Shown in pieces: positions 45,154-54,697 of a DNA stretch of 64,000 nucleotides (the first letter of the stretch is position 1; each line of letters opens with the position of its first letter). The stretch is from positions 124,001 through 188,000 of the forward strand of contig NZ_FOVE01000004.1 of the NCBI RefSeq assembly GCF_900115065.1. Reading direction: 5' to 3'. Source of the DNA: Formivibrio citricus (GTDB lineage Bacteria; Pseudomonadota; Gammaproteobacteria; Burkholderiales; Chitinibacteraceae). The notes under the pieces were generated by a model, which was not told the DNA's origin, searched no databases, and saw only the letters and a program-made list of their open reading frames with translations. A program made the translations under genes and the position numbers.

Positions 45154-45537
45154 ATGTCCGATATTGCCGGTGTGAAAGTGATGGTGATCGACGACAGCAA
45201 CACCATCCGCCGTAGCGCCGAGATATTTCTCGGCCAGGCAGGATGCGAAGTCATCCTTGCCGAAGACGGCTTCGATGCACTGGCCAAGATTGCCGACCAC
45301 CACCCCGATCTGATCTTTGTCGACGTGATGATGCCGCGTCTTGACGGCTACCAGACCTGCGCCCTGATCAAGAAGAATCCCCGTTTCAAATCCACTCCCG
45401 TTGTCATGCTGTCGTCGAAGGATGGCTTGTTCGACCGTGCGCGTGGACGCATGGTCGGGTCGGACGAATATCTGACCAAACCATTCACCAAGGACAGCCT
45501 GCTCGCGGCCGTCAGCGCCCATACGCGCGGGGCCTGA
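45154..45537 (+). CDS. pilG: Response regulator PilG (Chp system)
   Basis: A 127-residue single receiver domain: VMVIDDSNTIRRSAEIFL with the acidic pair, phospho-acceptor Asp57 in IFVDVMMPRLDG, and the switch Lys in EYLTKPF. In type IV pilus chemotaxis PilG is one of two output regulators controlling pilus extension. It heads the pilGHIJ-chpA operon. An AAGGAG ribosome site precedes the ATG. Confidence 0.93.
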   Translation: MSDIAGVKVMVIDDSNTIRRSAEIFLGQAGCEVILAEDGFDALAKIADHHPDLIFVDVMMPRLDGYQTCALIKKNPRFKSTPVVMLSSKDGLFDRARGRMVGSDEYLTKPFTKDSLLAAVSAHTRGA

Positions 45538-45569
45538 GTGGAGCCACTCAAAAACCATCGGAGTTGAAC

Positions 45570-45932
45570 ATGTCCATTAAAAAAATCCTGATCGTTGACG
45601 ATTCCCCGACAGAACGCCATTTTTTGGGCGAATTGCTCACCAAGAACGGCTTTCAGGTACAAACCCTCGAATCGGGCGAAGAAGCTGTCGCCCGTACAGC
45701 GGAAATCATGCCGGATCTCATTCTCATGGATGTCGTCATGCCCGGCATGAACGGCTTTCAGGCTACGCGCGCCATCAGCAAGGAAGAGGTCACCAAGCAC
45801 ATTCCGATCATCATGTGCACCTCCAAGAATCAGGCTACCGACATTGTCTGGGCCAAGCGCCAGGGGGCGGTTGAATATGTCGTCAAACCGGTAGACCCCC
45901 AGGAACTGCTGGCCAAGATCGCGGCTCTGTAA
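45570..45932 (+). CDS. pilH: Response regulator PilH (Chp system)
   Basis: A 120-residue receiver domain: KILIVDDSPTERHFL, phospho-acceptor Asp54 in LILMDVVMPGMNGF, and the Lys in EYVVKPVDP. It is 32 bases after pilG; in this pathway PilH antagonises or drains phosphate relative to PilG. The ATG at 45570 with CGGAG upstream is preferred to a TTG six bases earlier. Confidence 0.92.
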   Translation: MSIKKILIVDDSPTERHFLGELLTKNGFQVQTLESGEEAVARTAEIMPDLILMDVVMPGMNGFQATRAISKEEVTKHIPIIMCTSKNQATDIVWAKRQGAVEYVVKPVDPQELLAKIAAL

Positions 45933-45957
45933 AAGTCCTGTCAACCACGGAGGCGTC

Positions 45958-46476
45958 ATGGCCAAGCGGTTCAATTTGCGCGAATACCAGGAAAACATGC
46001 TGGTGCGCCTGCAGGAAGCCACGGCAACGGCCCAAGCCGATGCCCGCTTGGGAGTGGAAATTGGTGGACGCCAATGGCTCGTCAAACTGGCGGATGTCGC
46101 CGAAGTTCTGCCTGTGCCGAACATTGCCGAAGTCCCTTTGGCACGCCCGTGGCTCAAGGGGGTTGCCAACGTACGCGGTAACCTGATGAGCGTGATCGAT
46201 CTGCAGGCCTTCTTCAACGAAGGCTCGCAGGCACTCTCGCAATTGTCGCGCATTTTGCTGATTCAGCCGCGTCACTTGCCCCATGCCTCAATTTTGGTGG
46301 GGCGAATGCTCGGGATCAGGCATTCCGACGCAATGACCGTCACCCCTCTGCCAGCAGACGTCCCGGCCTGGATTACGTCAACATACAAGGATGACAAGGG
46401 GCAGGTCTGGCAGGAACTGGATATCGAACACTTGGTCAACGACCCCGCTTTTCTGCAAACGGGGATTATCGCCTGA
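45958..46476 (+). CDS. pilI: CheW-like adaptor PilI
   Basis: A 172-residue CheW-domain protein (GVEIGGRQWLVKLADVAEVL, WLKGVANVRGNLMSVIDLQ). It couples the chemoreceptor PilJ to the ChpA kinase. It is 25 bases after pilH with a GGAGG ribosome site. Confidence 0.92.
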   Translation: MAKRFNLREYQENMLVRLQEATATAQADARLGVEIGGRQWLVKLADVAEVLPVPNIAEVPLARPWLKGVANVRGNLMSVIDLQAFFNEGSQALSQLSRILLIQPRHLPHASILVGRMLGIRHSDAMTVTPLPADVPAWITSTYKDDKGQVWQELDIEHLVNDPAFLQTGIIA

Positions 46477-46584
46477 TCCAGGAAACAATAATCGTGCGAA
46501 GCAACCCGCACGCACGAGGCAAGAGCGCAGTCTACCAATTACAACATTATCGAGCGCCGCAAGGTCGCCGGAGGAGTCTTGAGC

Positions 46585-48648
46585 ATGGCTGGTCTGAACA
46601 CGATCATTGATATGTTCTCGCGCAAGGGGGGAAGCAAAACCGTCAATCCACTCAACACGAGCTGGATCATGGAAAAGATGGAAATTTCCGGCGGGGACGA
46701 AAAAGCACTCAAGCCGCTTCCCGTGATCGGCAACCTGCCGGCCCGGATGCAAATGGCCGTCCTGCAGCTTGGTACCCTGGTCGCTGCGCTGTTGTTCCTG
46801 GCCACAGTTCTGCTGGCCTTCCAGGCTTCCAGTCAGACCGCTGCCAACCGCATCATGGCCAAGGATCTGGAAATGCTGTCCCTGCGCCTGCCTCAAAGCA
46901 TGGCCAAGGCGACAGGAGGCAGCACGGAAGGGTTCGAAGCGCTCGAAAGCGCTTTCGGCCGCTTCGGCTCGAACCTGGAAACGCTGGAAAATCGCTCGGG
47001 ATTCCTGACCGGCAAGCCGGACGAACTGGGCGAAATCCACAAGACCTGGAGCGACTCTTTCACGCCTGGCCAGAACAAACCGTCCGTGGCAACCATTCTC
47101 GCGCAAAGAGAAGTGCTGGTTGCCATGGGAATGCAGATCACCCAGATCAACGCCGGTGACGCCGCTTTCGGCGCACTGGTCAAGGAAGTCGCGGGGCGCA
47201 ACCCGGCTGCCGCCCAGTTGCCACAGATCGGCGCACTGATGGTCCGCCATGCGAACGATGCGCTGTCTTTCGACACGGCCAAACCGGGATGGACCGCGCC
47301 GCTTGTTGCAAGCATCGATCTCTTTGACAAGACCGCTGCCAACCTGAACGGAGGGGACAAGGCCCGACTGACCGAAGCGTTCAAGCCGTACGCCCAGCTC
47401 AAGGACATCGTGGTCCGCAACACCGCAGCGCTGGAAAGCGTGCGTCTGACCAGCATCGCCATCACCCGCGATTCGGAAACCCTGCTCGAAAAATCATCCA
47501 GACTGGCAGCCGGCTATGGCGAAGGCATCATCTCGTATGTATTCCTGGTCTTGAGCGTGATAGAAGCCGTAGCCCTCCTGGGCTTCCTCTACCTCCTGGT
47601 CCGCGTTTTCAATCAGGAAGCCGTTCGCCGCCGCATGCAGTCCGAAGCAGAAAACCGCCGCAACCAGGATGCCATTTTGCGCCTGCTGAACGACATGGCC
47701 GACCTCGCAGACGGTGACCTGACCGTGCGCGCCGCCGTGACCGAAGACCTGACCGGCGCCATTGCCGACTCCATCAACTTCACGATCGATGAGTTGCGCT
47801 CCCTGATTACCGAGATCAACCGTGCCACCGAGCAGGTAACGCGCGCTACCGGTCAAGCGCACCAGATTTCCAGCGATCTCTACACCGCTGCAGAACGCCA
47901 GTCGCACGAGATCGTGGAAACCAACCAGGCCGTCAGCCAGATCGTGCGCTCGATCCAGGGCGTGACCACATCGGCAACCGAATCGTCCAAGGTGGCCCAT
48001 GCCTCGCTGTCCGCTGCCGAACAGGGCGCCGAGGCGGTGAACAACCAGATCAAGGGCATGAACGAAATCCGCGAACAGATTCAGGAAACCGCCAAGCGAA
48101 TCAAGCGGCTGGGCGAATCCTCGCAGGAGATCGGCGAAATCGTGGAACTGATCTCGGACATTACCGAACAGACCAACGTGCTGGCACTGAACGCCGCCAT
48201 CCAGGCAGCAGCCGCAGGCGAAGCCGGCCGCGGCTTCTCGGTCGTGGCCGAAGAAGTGCAGCGGCTTGCAGAACGCTCCGCCGAGGCAACGAAGCAGATC
48301 GGCGCAATCGTGAAAACCATTCAGGCCGACACCCACGATGCCGTGGCGGCCATGGAACTTTCCACGCAAGGCGTGGTGGAAGGCGCGAAGCTATCCGACG
48401 CGGCCGGTTCCGCACTGGCCGAGATCGGTCGCGTTTCCCGCGAACTGGCACGCCTGATTGAATCGATTGCCCATGAAACCGAAGACCAGACCCAGCTCGC
48501 TGCCCGAGTGAACGCCGCTATGCGCGACATTCTGGCCGTTACCGAGCAAACCACGACCGGCACCAAGCAAACGGCCGAAGTGGTGGCACAGATGACGGCA
48601 CTGGCCTCCGAACTGAAGAGTTCGGTTGCCGGCTTCAAGCTTGCGTAA
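46585..48648 (+). CDS. pilJ: Methyl-accepting chemotaxis protein PilJ
   Basis: A 687-residue transducer with a short cytoplasmic N-terminus, a first transmembrane helix (about residues 55-78), a periplasmic PilJ-type sensor region, a second helix (about 310-340), a HAMP region and an MCP signalling domain whose hairpin tip reads [20 protein letters not shown]. PilJ senses surface contact or ligand and signals through PilI to ChpA. The ATG at 46585 with GGAGGAG upstream is preferred to a TTG at 46579. Confidence 0.95.
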   Translation: MAGLNTIIDMFSRKGGSKTVNPLNTSWIMEKMEISGGDEKALKPLPVIGNLPARMQMAVLQLGTLVAALLFLATVLLAFQASSQTAANRIMAKDLEMLSLRLPQSMAKATGGSTEGFEALESAFGRFGSNLETLENRSGFLTGKPDELGEIHKTWSDSFTPGQNKPSVATILAQREVLVAMGMQITQINAGDAAFGALVKEVAGRNPAAAQLPQIGALMVRHANDALSFDTAKPGWTAPLVASIDLFDKTAANLNGGDKARLTEAFKPYAQLKDIVVRNTAALESVRLTSIAITRDSETLLEKSSRLAAGYGEGIISYVFLVLSVIEAVALLGFLYLLVRVFNQEAVRRRMQSEAENRRNQDAILRLLNDMADLADGDLTVRAAVTEDLTGAIADSINFTIDELRSLITEINRATEQVTRATGQAHQISSDLYTAAERQSHEIVETNQAVSQIVRSIQGVTTSATESSKVAHASLSAAEQGAEAVNNQIKGMNEIREQIQETAKRIKRLGESSQEIGEIVELISDITEQTNVLALNAAIQAAAAGEAGRGFSVVAEEVQRLAERSAEATKQIGAIVKTIQADTHDAVAAMELSTQGVVEGAKLSDAAGSALAEIGRVSRELARLIESIAHETEDQTQLAARVNAAMRDILAVTEQTTTGTKQTAEVVAQMTALASELKSSVAGFKLA

Positions 48649-48672
48649 CTATTCCAGGCAACGGGTATCCGC

Positions 48673-51600
48673 ATGAGTCTGCATACCGAATTCGACAAAG
48701 GTTCCCTGATCTGGGTGAAGAGCGAGATCGAGGAAACCTTCTCTCGCGCCGAAGAAGCGCTGCAACGCTACGCAACCTCGGGCGAAGACACCGCGCTGAA
48801 GCATGCGCAAACCCACTTGCACCAGGCCTGCGGCGCGCTGACGCTCGTGGACCTGCCCGGTGTTGCGCGTTTCTGCGAAGGAATCGAACAAGCCATCTTC
48901 GCCATCTCCAGAGGCATCGTGGACCGGGCGCAGATACCCGCCCTGATCCGTGGGATCGAAGCGGCCCGCGGCTTCCTGGAACGGCTGATGGCAGGCATGG
49001 CCAACCAGCCCTTGCTCCTGCTGCCGGCCTTTCGCGAAATCGCCGGACTTCAAGGAAGCTCGCCCTCCGGAGCGGAACTGTTCTTTCCTCAATTGCAACT
49101 CGACCTTCCGCCCGGCTTGCCGCGAAAGACCCTTCCCGCTGGAGAATTCGACGCTTTCGTTCGTCGTCAACGCGGTCTTTTCGAAGGAGGCTTGCTGCGC
49201 TGGCTGCAAGGCCAGCCCGGTGCTACGCAGATCATGGCTGCCAGCCTCTCGGAAGTGGCAACCCACCAGCCCGTCACCATGGTCAGGGTATTCTGGTGGA
49301 CCGCCGCAGCACTGATTCTCGGGCTCGCCAGCAACCGCGCGCAGCTGGACCTGGACTCCCGCCAGCTGCTGTTGCGCATCAACCTGCAGATGCGTCGTCT
49401 GGCCGATGGCTCGGGCAAAGTGGCGGAACGCCTGTTCCGCGACATGCTCTACGTGCTGGCGCAGCTCGATTGCGACAGCAATCTGGTCAAACGCTTGCAG
49501 CAAGCCTTCGAACTGGCTTCGCTCTTCCCCTCGCCCGAAGCCCTTGCTGCGGGCGTTGAACAGGATGGCCTGCATCTCGCGCGCAACCTGCTCGACGATG
49601 TGCGCCTACTCAAGGACAACTGGTCACGTATCGCCTCTGGTCAGGCAGACCGGCTCGGCCAATTCGGGGAGCACCTCTCGACCCTGATCGGCAAGGCTGC
49701 GCCATTGTCTTCGCCCGCGCTGCAAAAACTGCTTGGCGGGTTGGAACAGGCACTGGCAAACCTCGGCGGCAACGCTCCGAGCGAAGCCGAGGCGCTTGAG
49801 TTCGCCACTGCCCTGCTGCTGATCGACAACGCGCTCGCAGTCTACCCCGATCTGCCTGCCGATTATGCGGCCCAGGTCGATGTCATGTTGCAAAGACTGG
49901 CCACCCCCGGTGCCGAACTGAATCTGCCGCAGCTCGACAACATCAGTCGCGAAGCTCAGGAACGCTTGCTCACCACCCAGCTCGCACAGGAAATCCGCGC
50001 CAACTTGCGCGTGGTGGAAGATATCCTCGACGGGTTCTTCCGGTCCCCGTCCGCATGCGACATCCTGAACGGGCTCGCCACTCCGCTGCGTCAGGTCCAG
50101 GGCGCGCTCCTGATGATGGAGCGCCCGTTGGCAGTGGAAGTCCTGAGAGAATGTCAGAAGCGTGCCGATGCCTATCTGAATGGCGCGGAACCGATCCAGA
50201 GCGAACTGGAAGATCTGGCCGAAGCGCTGTCCATCGTCGGCTTCTACATCGACGACCTTGAGCAAGGCCGCGAAAAGAATGAGACGCTGCAGCCGGCTCT
50301 TTTCCGGCTCCGCGGCACCCAAGAGAAACCGGAAGAAAAAATCGAGGTTGCGCAGATACTGGAAGCCGAACCGGAGCCAGCCTTTCCGGGTAAAGAAACG
50401 CCGGTCGAGCCGCCCCTCATCGTCGAAACGACGGAAACCCGTCCCTTGCCGACTTCCGAAGCGGCCATCGACGCTGAACTGCTTGAAGTCTATCTCGAAG
50501 AAGCCATCGAAGTACTGGCCACGATCGCAGAGCAACTGGAAGCCTGCCGCGCCGATGCCTTCGATCGCGAAGCATTGACCGTCATCCGCCGCAGTTTCCA
50601 CACGCTGAAAGGCAGCGGCCGCATGGTCGGCCTGTTCAACCTCGGCGACATCGCCTGGTCGGTCGAACAGGTCATGAACAAACTGCTGCAGGCGGAAAAG
50701 CCCGCGTCCGCTGTGCTGCTGGAACTTGTCGAGGATGCGCACGGCGCTTTCTCGGCATGGGTCGAAGAACTCAAGCTCTACGGCCAGGCCAACGCCGAAA
50801 CGAGCGACATCCCTTCGCGCTCCCAAGCGCTGCGGGATGCGATGGATGCCGAAACGGAGATTCCGTCTGCAGCAGAAACTGCTCTGCAGCCCGAACTGCA
50901 GCCTGAAGTCGCCCCGGCAGCCGACGAACTCGTCATTGGCGATGTCACCGTCTCTGCAACGCTGTTCGCCATTTTCCAGGAAGAAGCAGAACGCCATCTC
51001 GGCACCATCAAGCACGGCATTACCCTGCTCGCCGAACAAGGCGTCGTGGACCCCGGCTTCATCCTTGCGGCTCATACCCTGGGCGGAATCGTCTCCACCA
51101 CGGGCTTTCGCCAACAGGGCGAACTGGCCTATGCGCTCGAACATGCCCTGCAGCAACTCGGCGCCGATGCCGCCGCGCAACGCCCCTTGCTGGAAGAGGC
51201 CGTCATCACGCTGGACAGCATGCTGGCCTGCATCCTTGCCTGCGAACCACCGGCAACGGCACCGGAGCTGGTTGAAAAACTGGAATCCCTGCAAGCCGAA
51301 ATTCCGGTTCTGGACCTCGTCGAAGAAGAACCGCAAACGGACTTGCCCCCGAGCGAGCCCGAAGCGTTCGAATTGCCGACTCTGACCGAACCGGTCGAAC
51401 AGGAAGAAGCGGCTCCTGCCGGCGAACAGGCCGCGACTGCGCCTCTGGAACAGCCATCGCCTCCCGCCGATGAAGAGGAATCCATCCTCTCGATTTATTT
51501 CGGCGAAGAAGAGGAAGCCGAGCTCGAAGCCGAAGAAGGCGACGAGGAAACTGCCCGCGTGCTGGATCAGCTTCTCCAGGGCATTTACGAGCAGGAAGAA

Positions 51601-54318
51601 AATCCGCCTTTAGCCCCCCAAACCGAAGCCACTGCACCGGAAGTTGCACCGGAAGTTGCACCGGAAGTTGCACCGGAAGTTGCACCGGAAGTTGCACCGG
51701 AAGTTGCACCGGAAGTTGCACCGGAAGTTGCACCGGAAGTTGCACCGGAAGTTGCACCGGAAGCGGCACCGATCTCGGAGACGGAGGTCTTGGCGGAAGA
51801 GCGGGTTCCCGAACCATTCGCCGCAGAGACATGCCACGAAGCCCTTGAGGCTTTTACCGGAGAATTCGCGTCTCGCGAAGAAGAACCCGCCCCCCTTTCT
51901 GCGGAAACTCTCCTCACCCCGGAAACCGGCGCCGTTGCCGCATTCACGCCTGAAATACAGGAAACGGAACCCGGACTGGAAGCACTGCAAGAACAACCGG
52001 CTGGTGAACTCGAAACCATGCTGTCCATGGCACCGGAAATCGAGATTCAGAGCACGCAAACGCGGCGAGCAGAAATCGAAGCAAGCTTCAGCGACGACAT
52101 CGACGAACAACTGCTGCCGATCTTCATCGAAGAAGCCGACGAACTCATGCCGGCCATCAGCGCGCAATTGCACGCGTTGTCGCACGGTGGCGGCAACGAT
52201 GACCTGAACAAACTGCGGCGCACCCTCCACACGCTGAAAGGCAGCGCACGCATGTCCGGCGCGATGCGACTGGGTGAAGCTGCGCACCGCATGGAAACCT
52301 TGCTGGAAGGCGTGACGCAGGTCAACGACGTGCATCTTGCCCAGCTCGACAACGACTACGAACTGCTTCAGCAACTGCTCGACGAAACCAGCGGCCGCGC
52401 CCTTCCCGCGCAGCCGGAGGAACAGCAGGCAGCAGAAGCCGCACCGGGGCAGGTAGCGCAACTGCAGCGCGGCCTGTTGCTGGGTGAAACCGAAGGCCGC
52501 ACCACGATCCGCATCAAGGCCGAACTGGTCGATCAACTGGTCAACCAGGCTGGCGAAGTCGCTATCGCGCGTTCCCGTATCGAGGCTGAAATGCTCTCGC
52601 TCAAGGGGTCGCTCACCGATCTCACGGAAAACGTGGTCCGTTTGCGCAACCAGTTGCGGGAAATCGAAATCCAGGCCGAATCGCAAATGCAGGCCCGCGT
52701 TCGCGAACTGCAAGCCCAGGACAGCGAATTCGACCCGCTCGAATTCGACCGTTTCTCGCGGCTGCAGGAGCTGACGCGCTTCCTCGCCGAAAGCGTCAAC
52801 GACGTCAGCAACGTACAGCAAAGCCTGTTGAAGAATTTCGACGAATCGAGCGCAGCGCTTACCGCGCAGTCACGCATGACGCGCGACCTGCAGCAAAGCC
52901 TGATGCGGGTACGTCTCGTCCCGTTCAACAGCCTGTCCGAACGCCTTTACCGGCTGGCACGCACCACTGGCAAGGAAGTTGGCAAGAAGGTCAATCTGGA
53001 AATCCGCGGCGGCTCGGTAGACATCGACCGCGGTGTGCTGGAAAAGATGATTTCGCCCTTCGAGCACATGCTGCGCAATGCCATCGACCACGGGCTTGAA
53101 AATACGGAAGACCGTACCGCCTCCGGCAAACCGGAATTCGGCGAAATCCTGATCGAGGCCCGACAGGAAGGCAACGAACTGGTTCTGCTGCTCAAGGACG
53201 ACGGCCGCGGCCTGGACCTCGAAGCCATCCGCGCCAAGGGTATCGAAAAAGGTCTGGTCAAACCCGACCAATCGCTCTCCGAGCACGATATCACCATGCT
53301 GATCTTCGAACCGGGCTTCTCCACGGCCGGAAATATCACGCAGCTCTCCGGCCGCGGTATCGGCATGGACGTGGTCCGTAACGAAATCAGCAACCTCGGT
53401 GGCCGCATCGACCTCACCAGCAAGCAGGGCGAAGGCACCACCTTCATCGTGCGCCTGCCGCTCACGCTGGCGGTCACGCAGGTACTGCTGATCCGCGCGG
53501 GTACGCGCACGATTGCGATCCCGTCGACACTCGTCGAACAGGTGCAGGAACTGAAACGCGAAGCGCTGGCCTCGCTGTACGCCAAGCACGAACAAGAATG
53601 GTTGGGGCAGCGTTATCCGTTTGCCTACCTGCCCCGGCTGCTCGGCGATTTGTACCACCAGCCGGAACCCCGACGCCATTCTACGGTTCTGCTGCTGCGC
53701 TCAGGCGCAGACCGCGTAGCACTGCACATCGACGAACTCATCAAGAACCAGGAAGTCGTGGTCAAGCCCATCGGACCGCAGCTTTCGCGAGTTCCCGGCG
53801 TTGTCGGCGGAACCGTGCTGGGCTCCGGCGAGATTGTCCTGATCATGAACCCCCTGTTCCTGCTGCCGTTCGCAGAACAGATCGCAGCGGCAGTCGAGCC
53901 GGCAACGCAAACCCTGGCAACTGCAACACAACAGGAAGAAACGCTGCAGACCGCACCTGTGGTCATGGTGGTCGACGATTCGCTGACCGTGCGCAAGATC
54001 ACCGGCCGTCTACTGACGCGCGAGGGATTCCATGTGGTGACGGCAAAGGATGGGGTCGACGCCCTGCAACAACTGCAGGACATCAGACCCGCCGTGATGC
54101 TGGTCGATATCGAAATGCCGCGCATGGATGGCTTCGAACTCACGCGCAACGTCCGCGCTGCGCCGGAAACGCGAAATATCCCGATTGTCATGATTACCTC
54201 GCGTACTGCAGACAAGCACCGCAAGATCGCCTTCGATCTGGGTGTAGACGTCTTCCTTGGCAAGCCTTACCAGGAAGATGAGCTGCTGGAACACGTGCGA
54301 CGGCTGTCAGAACGGTAA
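48673..54318 (+). CDS. chpA: ChpA hybrid chemotaxis kinase (CheA-type)
   Basis: An 1881-residue multi-domain histidine kinase, 24 bases after pilJ. Candidate phosphotransfer domains are around His643 (SFHTLKGSGRM), His801 (AAHTLGGIVS, with Gly for the usual Lys) and His1186 (LHTLKGSARMSG), plus a weaker N-terminal one. Next come a dimerisation region, an ATPase domain (HMLRNAIDHGLE about 1465, DDGRGLD, GRGIGMDVV), a CheW domain and a C-terminal receiver with Asp1812 (VMLVDIEMPRMDG). An Ala/Glu/Pro-rich linker (about 880-1165) carries ten perfect APEV repeats. ChpA phosphorylates PilG and PilH. Size is below that of Pseudomonas ChpA (about 2500) because there are fewer phosphotransfer domains. 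Confidence 0.95.
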   Translation: MSLHTEFDKGSLIWVKSEIEETFSRAEEALQRYATSGEDTALKHAQTHLHQACGALTLVDLPGVARFCEGIEQAIFAISRGIVDRAQIPALIRGIEAARGFLERLMAGMANQPLLLLPAFREIAGLQGSSPSGAELFFPQLQLDLPPGLPRKTLPAGEFDAFVRRQRGLFEGGLLRWLQGQPGATQIMAASLSEVATHQPVTMVRVFWWTAAALILGLASNRAQLDLDSRQLLLRINLQMRRLADGSGKVAERLFRDMLYVLAQLDCDSNLVKRLQQAFELASLFPSPEALAAGVEQDGLHLARNLLDDVRLLKDNWSRIASGQADRLGQFGEHLSTLIGKAAPLSSPALQKLLGGLEQALANLGGNAPSEAEALEFATALLLIDNALAVYPDLPADYAAQVDVMLQRLATPGAELNLPQLDNISREAQERLLTTQLAQEIRANLRVVEDILDGFFRSPSACDILNGLATPLRQVQGALLMMERPLAVEVLRECQKRADAYLNGAEPIQSELEDLAEALSIVGFYIDDLEQGREKNETLQPALFRLRGTQEKPEEKIEVAQILEAEPEPAFPGKETPVEPPLIVETTETRPLPTSEAAIDAELLEVYLEEAIEVLATIAEQLEACRADAFDREALTVIRRSFHTLKGSGRMVGLFNLGDIAWSVEQVMNKLLQAEKPASAVLLELVEDAHGAFSAWVEELKLYGQANAETSDIPSRSQALRDAMDAETEIPSAAETALQPELQPEVAPAADELVIGDVTVSATLFAIFQEEAERHLGTIKHGITLLAEQGVVDPGFILAAHTLGGIVSTTGFRQQGELAYALEHALQQLGADAAAQRPLLEEAVITLDSMLACILACEPPATAPELVEKLESLQAEIPVLDLVEEEPQTDLPPSEPEAFELPTLTEPVEQEEAAPAGEQAATAPLEQPSPPADEEESILSIYFGEEEEAELEAEEGDEETARVLDQLLQGIYEQEENPPLAPQTEATAPEVAPEVAPEVAPEVAPEVAPEVAPEVAPEVAPEVAPEVAPEAAPISETEVLAEERVPEPFAAETCHEALEAFTGEFASREEEPAPLSAETLLTPETGAVAAFTPEIQETEPGLEALQEQPAGELETMLSMAPEIEIQSTQTRRAEIEASFSDDIDEQLLPIFIEEADELMPAISAQLHALSHGGGNDDLNKLRRTLHTLKGSARMSGAMRLGEAAHRMETLLEGVTQVNDVHLAQLDNDYELLQQLLDETSGRALPAQPEEQQAAEAAPGQVAQLQRGLLLGETEGRTTIRIKAELVDQLVNQAGEVAIARSRIEAEMLSLKGSLTDLTENVVRLRNQLREIEIQAESQMQARVRELQAQDSEFDPLEFDRFSRLQELTRFLAESVNDVSNVQQSLLKNFDESSAALTAQSRMTRDLQQSLMRVRLVPFNSLSERLYRLARTTGKEVGKKVNLEIRGGSVDIDRGVLEKMISPFEHMLRNAIDHGLENTEDRTASGKPEFGEILIEARQEGNELVLLLKDDGRGLDLEAIRAKGIEKGLVKPDQSLSEHDITMLIFEPGFSTAGNITQLSGRGIGMDVVRNEISNLGGRIDLTSKQGEGTTFIVRLPLTLAVTQVLLIRAGTRTIAIPSTLVEQVQELKREALASLYAKHEQEWLGQRYPFAYLPRLLGDLYHQPEPRRHSTVLLLRSGADRVALHIDELIKNQEVVVKPIGPQLSRVPGVVGGTVLGSGEIVLIMNPLFLLPFAEQIAAAVEPATQTLATATQQEETLQTAPVVMVVDDSLTVRKITGRLLTREGFHVVTAKDGVDALQQLQDIRPAVMLVDIEMPRMDGFELTRNVRAAPETRNIPIVMITSRTADKHRKIAFDLGVDVFLGKPYQEDELLEHVRRLSER
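51634..51765 (+). repeat. 12-bp tandem repeat array in chpA (10 perfect units plus one variant)
   Basis: The unit GCACCGGAAGTT (Ala-Pro-Glu-Val) occurs ten times without change from 51634 to 51753, then once as GCACCGGAAGCG. It encodes residues 988-1031 of ChpA in the linker between phosphotransfer domains. The 12-base unit keeps frame when copy number changes. Confidence 0.97.
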
Positions 54319-54332
54319 AACAAGCACAGCAG

Positions 54333-54361
54333 ACGCCCCGCCAAGCGCGGGGCGTTTTCTT
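54333..54361 (+). terminator. Intrinsic terminator of the Chp operon
   Basis: An eight-base GC-only stem (54334-54341 with 54347-54354) with one flanking A-T pair, five-base loop and a T tail. Confidence 0.88.
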
Positions 54362-54388
54362 ACAGGATGCATCGCAACACTGTATAAT
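54360..54388 (+). promoter_or_regulatory. Promoter of the cobalamin riboswitch transcript
   Basis: Perfect TATAAT (54383-54388) with a weak TTACAG at 54360-54365 and a 17-base spacer; it directly follows the chpA terminator. Confidence 0.6.
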
Positions 54389-54395
54389 CCTGCCT

Positions 54396-54560
54396 CCTTC
54401 AGGTGCCGGCAGTTTTTACTGCCGGTTAAACGGGAACTCAGGTGCGAGACCTGGGCTGCCCCCGCAACGGTAAATCGCGCAGAAAGCCCTCAACAAGCCA
54501 CTGTCCAGCAGGATGGGAAGGCGGGAGCTGGAGCGATGAGCCCGGATACCGGCCTGAAAG
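54396..54560 (+). promoter_or_regulatory. Cobalamin (adenosylcobalamin-type) riboswitch
   Basis: The conserved elements are in order: the initial hairpin with the AGGTGCC opening, TTAAACGGGAA, the long GCTGCCCCCGCAACGGTAA B12 box (54435-54453), and GAGCCCGGATACCGGCC closing near 54553. Downstream, CTCCGG (54643-54648) can pair with CCGGAG (54686-54691), which is the ribosome site of btuB, suggesting control of translation initiation when the ligand is bound. Confidence 0.95.
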
Positions 54561-54697
54561 GAACAGGTGTGCCGGGTGCGGGGAGCGACCGGATGGCTGT
54601 CAGCATTCATCATCGACCGGCTGGCAACTCTCCAACCCCATTCTCCGGCGCGTAAATCATCGCGCCTGCGTGGGGCGGGCGCACACCGGAGTCTTTC

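Noticed and set aside
48673-49004. Minus-strand ORFs at the 5' part of chpA
   Set aside because: Shadows of the long CheA-type frame, without ribosome sites.
51634-51765. CRISPR-like regular repeat
   Set aside because: The array is a 12-bp in-frame tandem repeat with no spacers, inside chpA.
54319-54697. Short ORFs within the riboswitch region
   Set aside because: They overlap the highly structured cobalamin riboswitch and the btuB leader; there is no evidence for translation.
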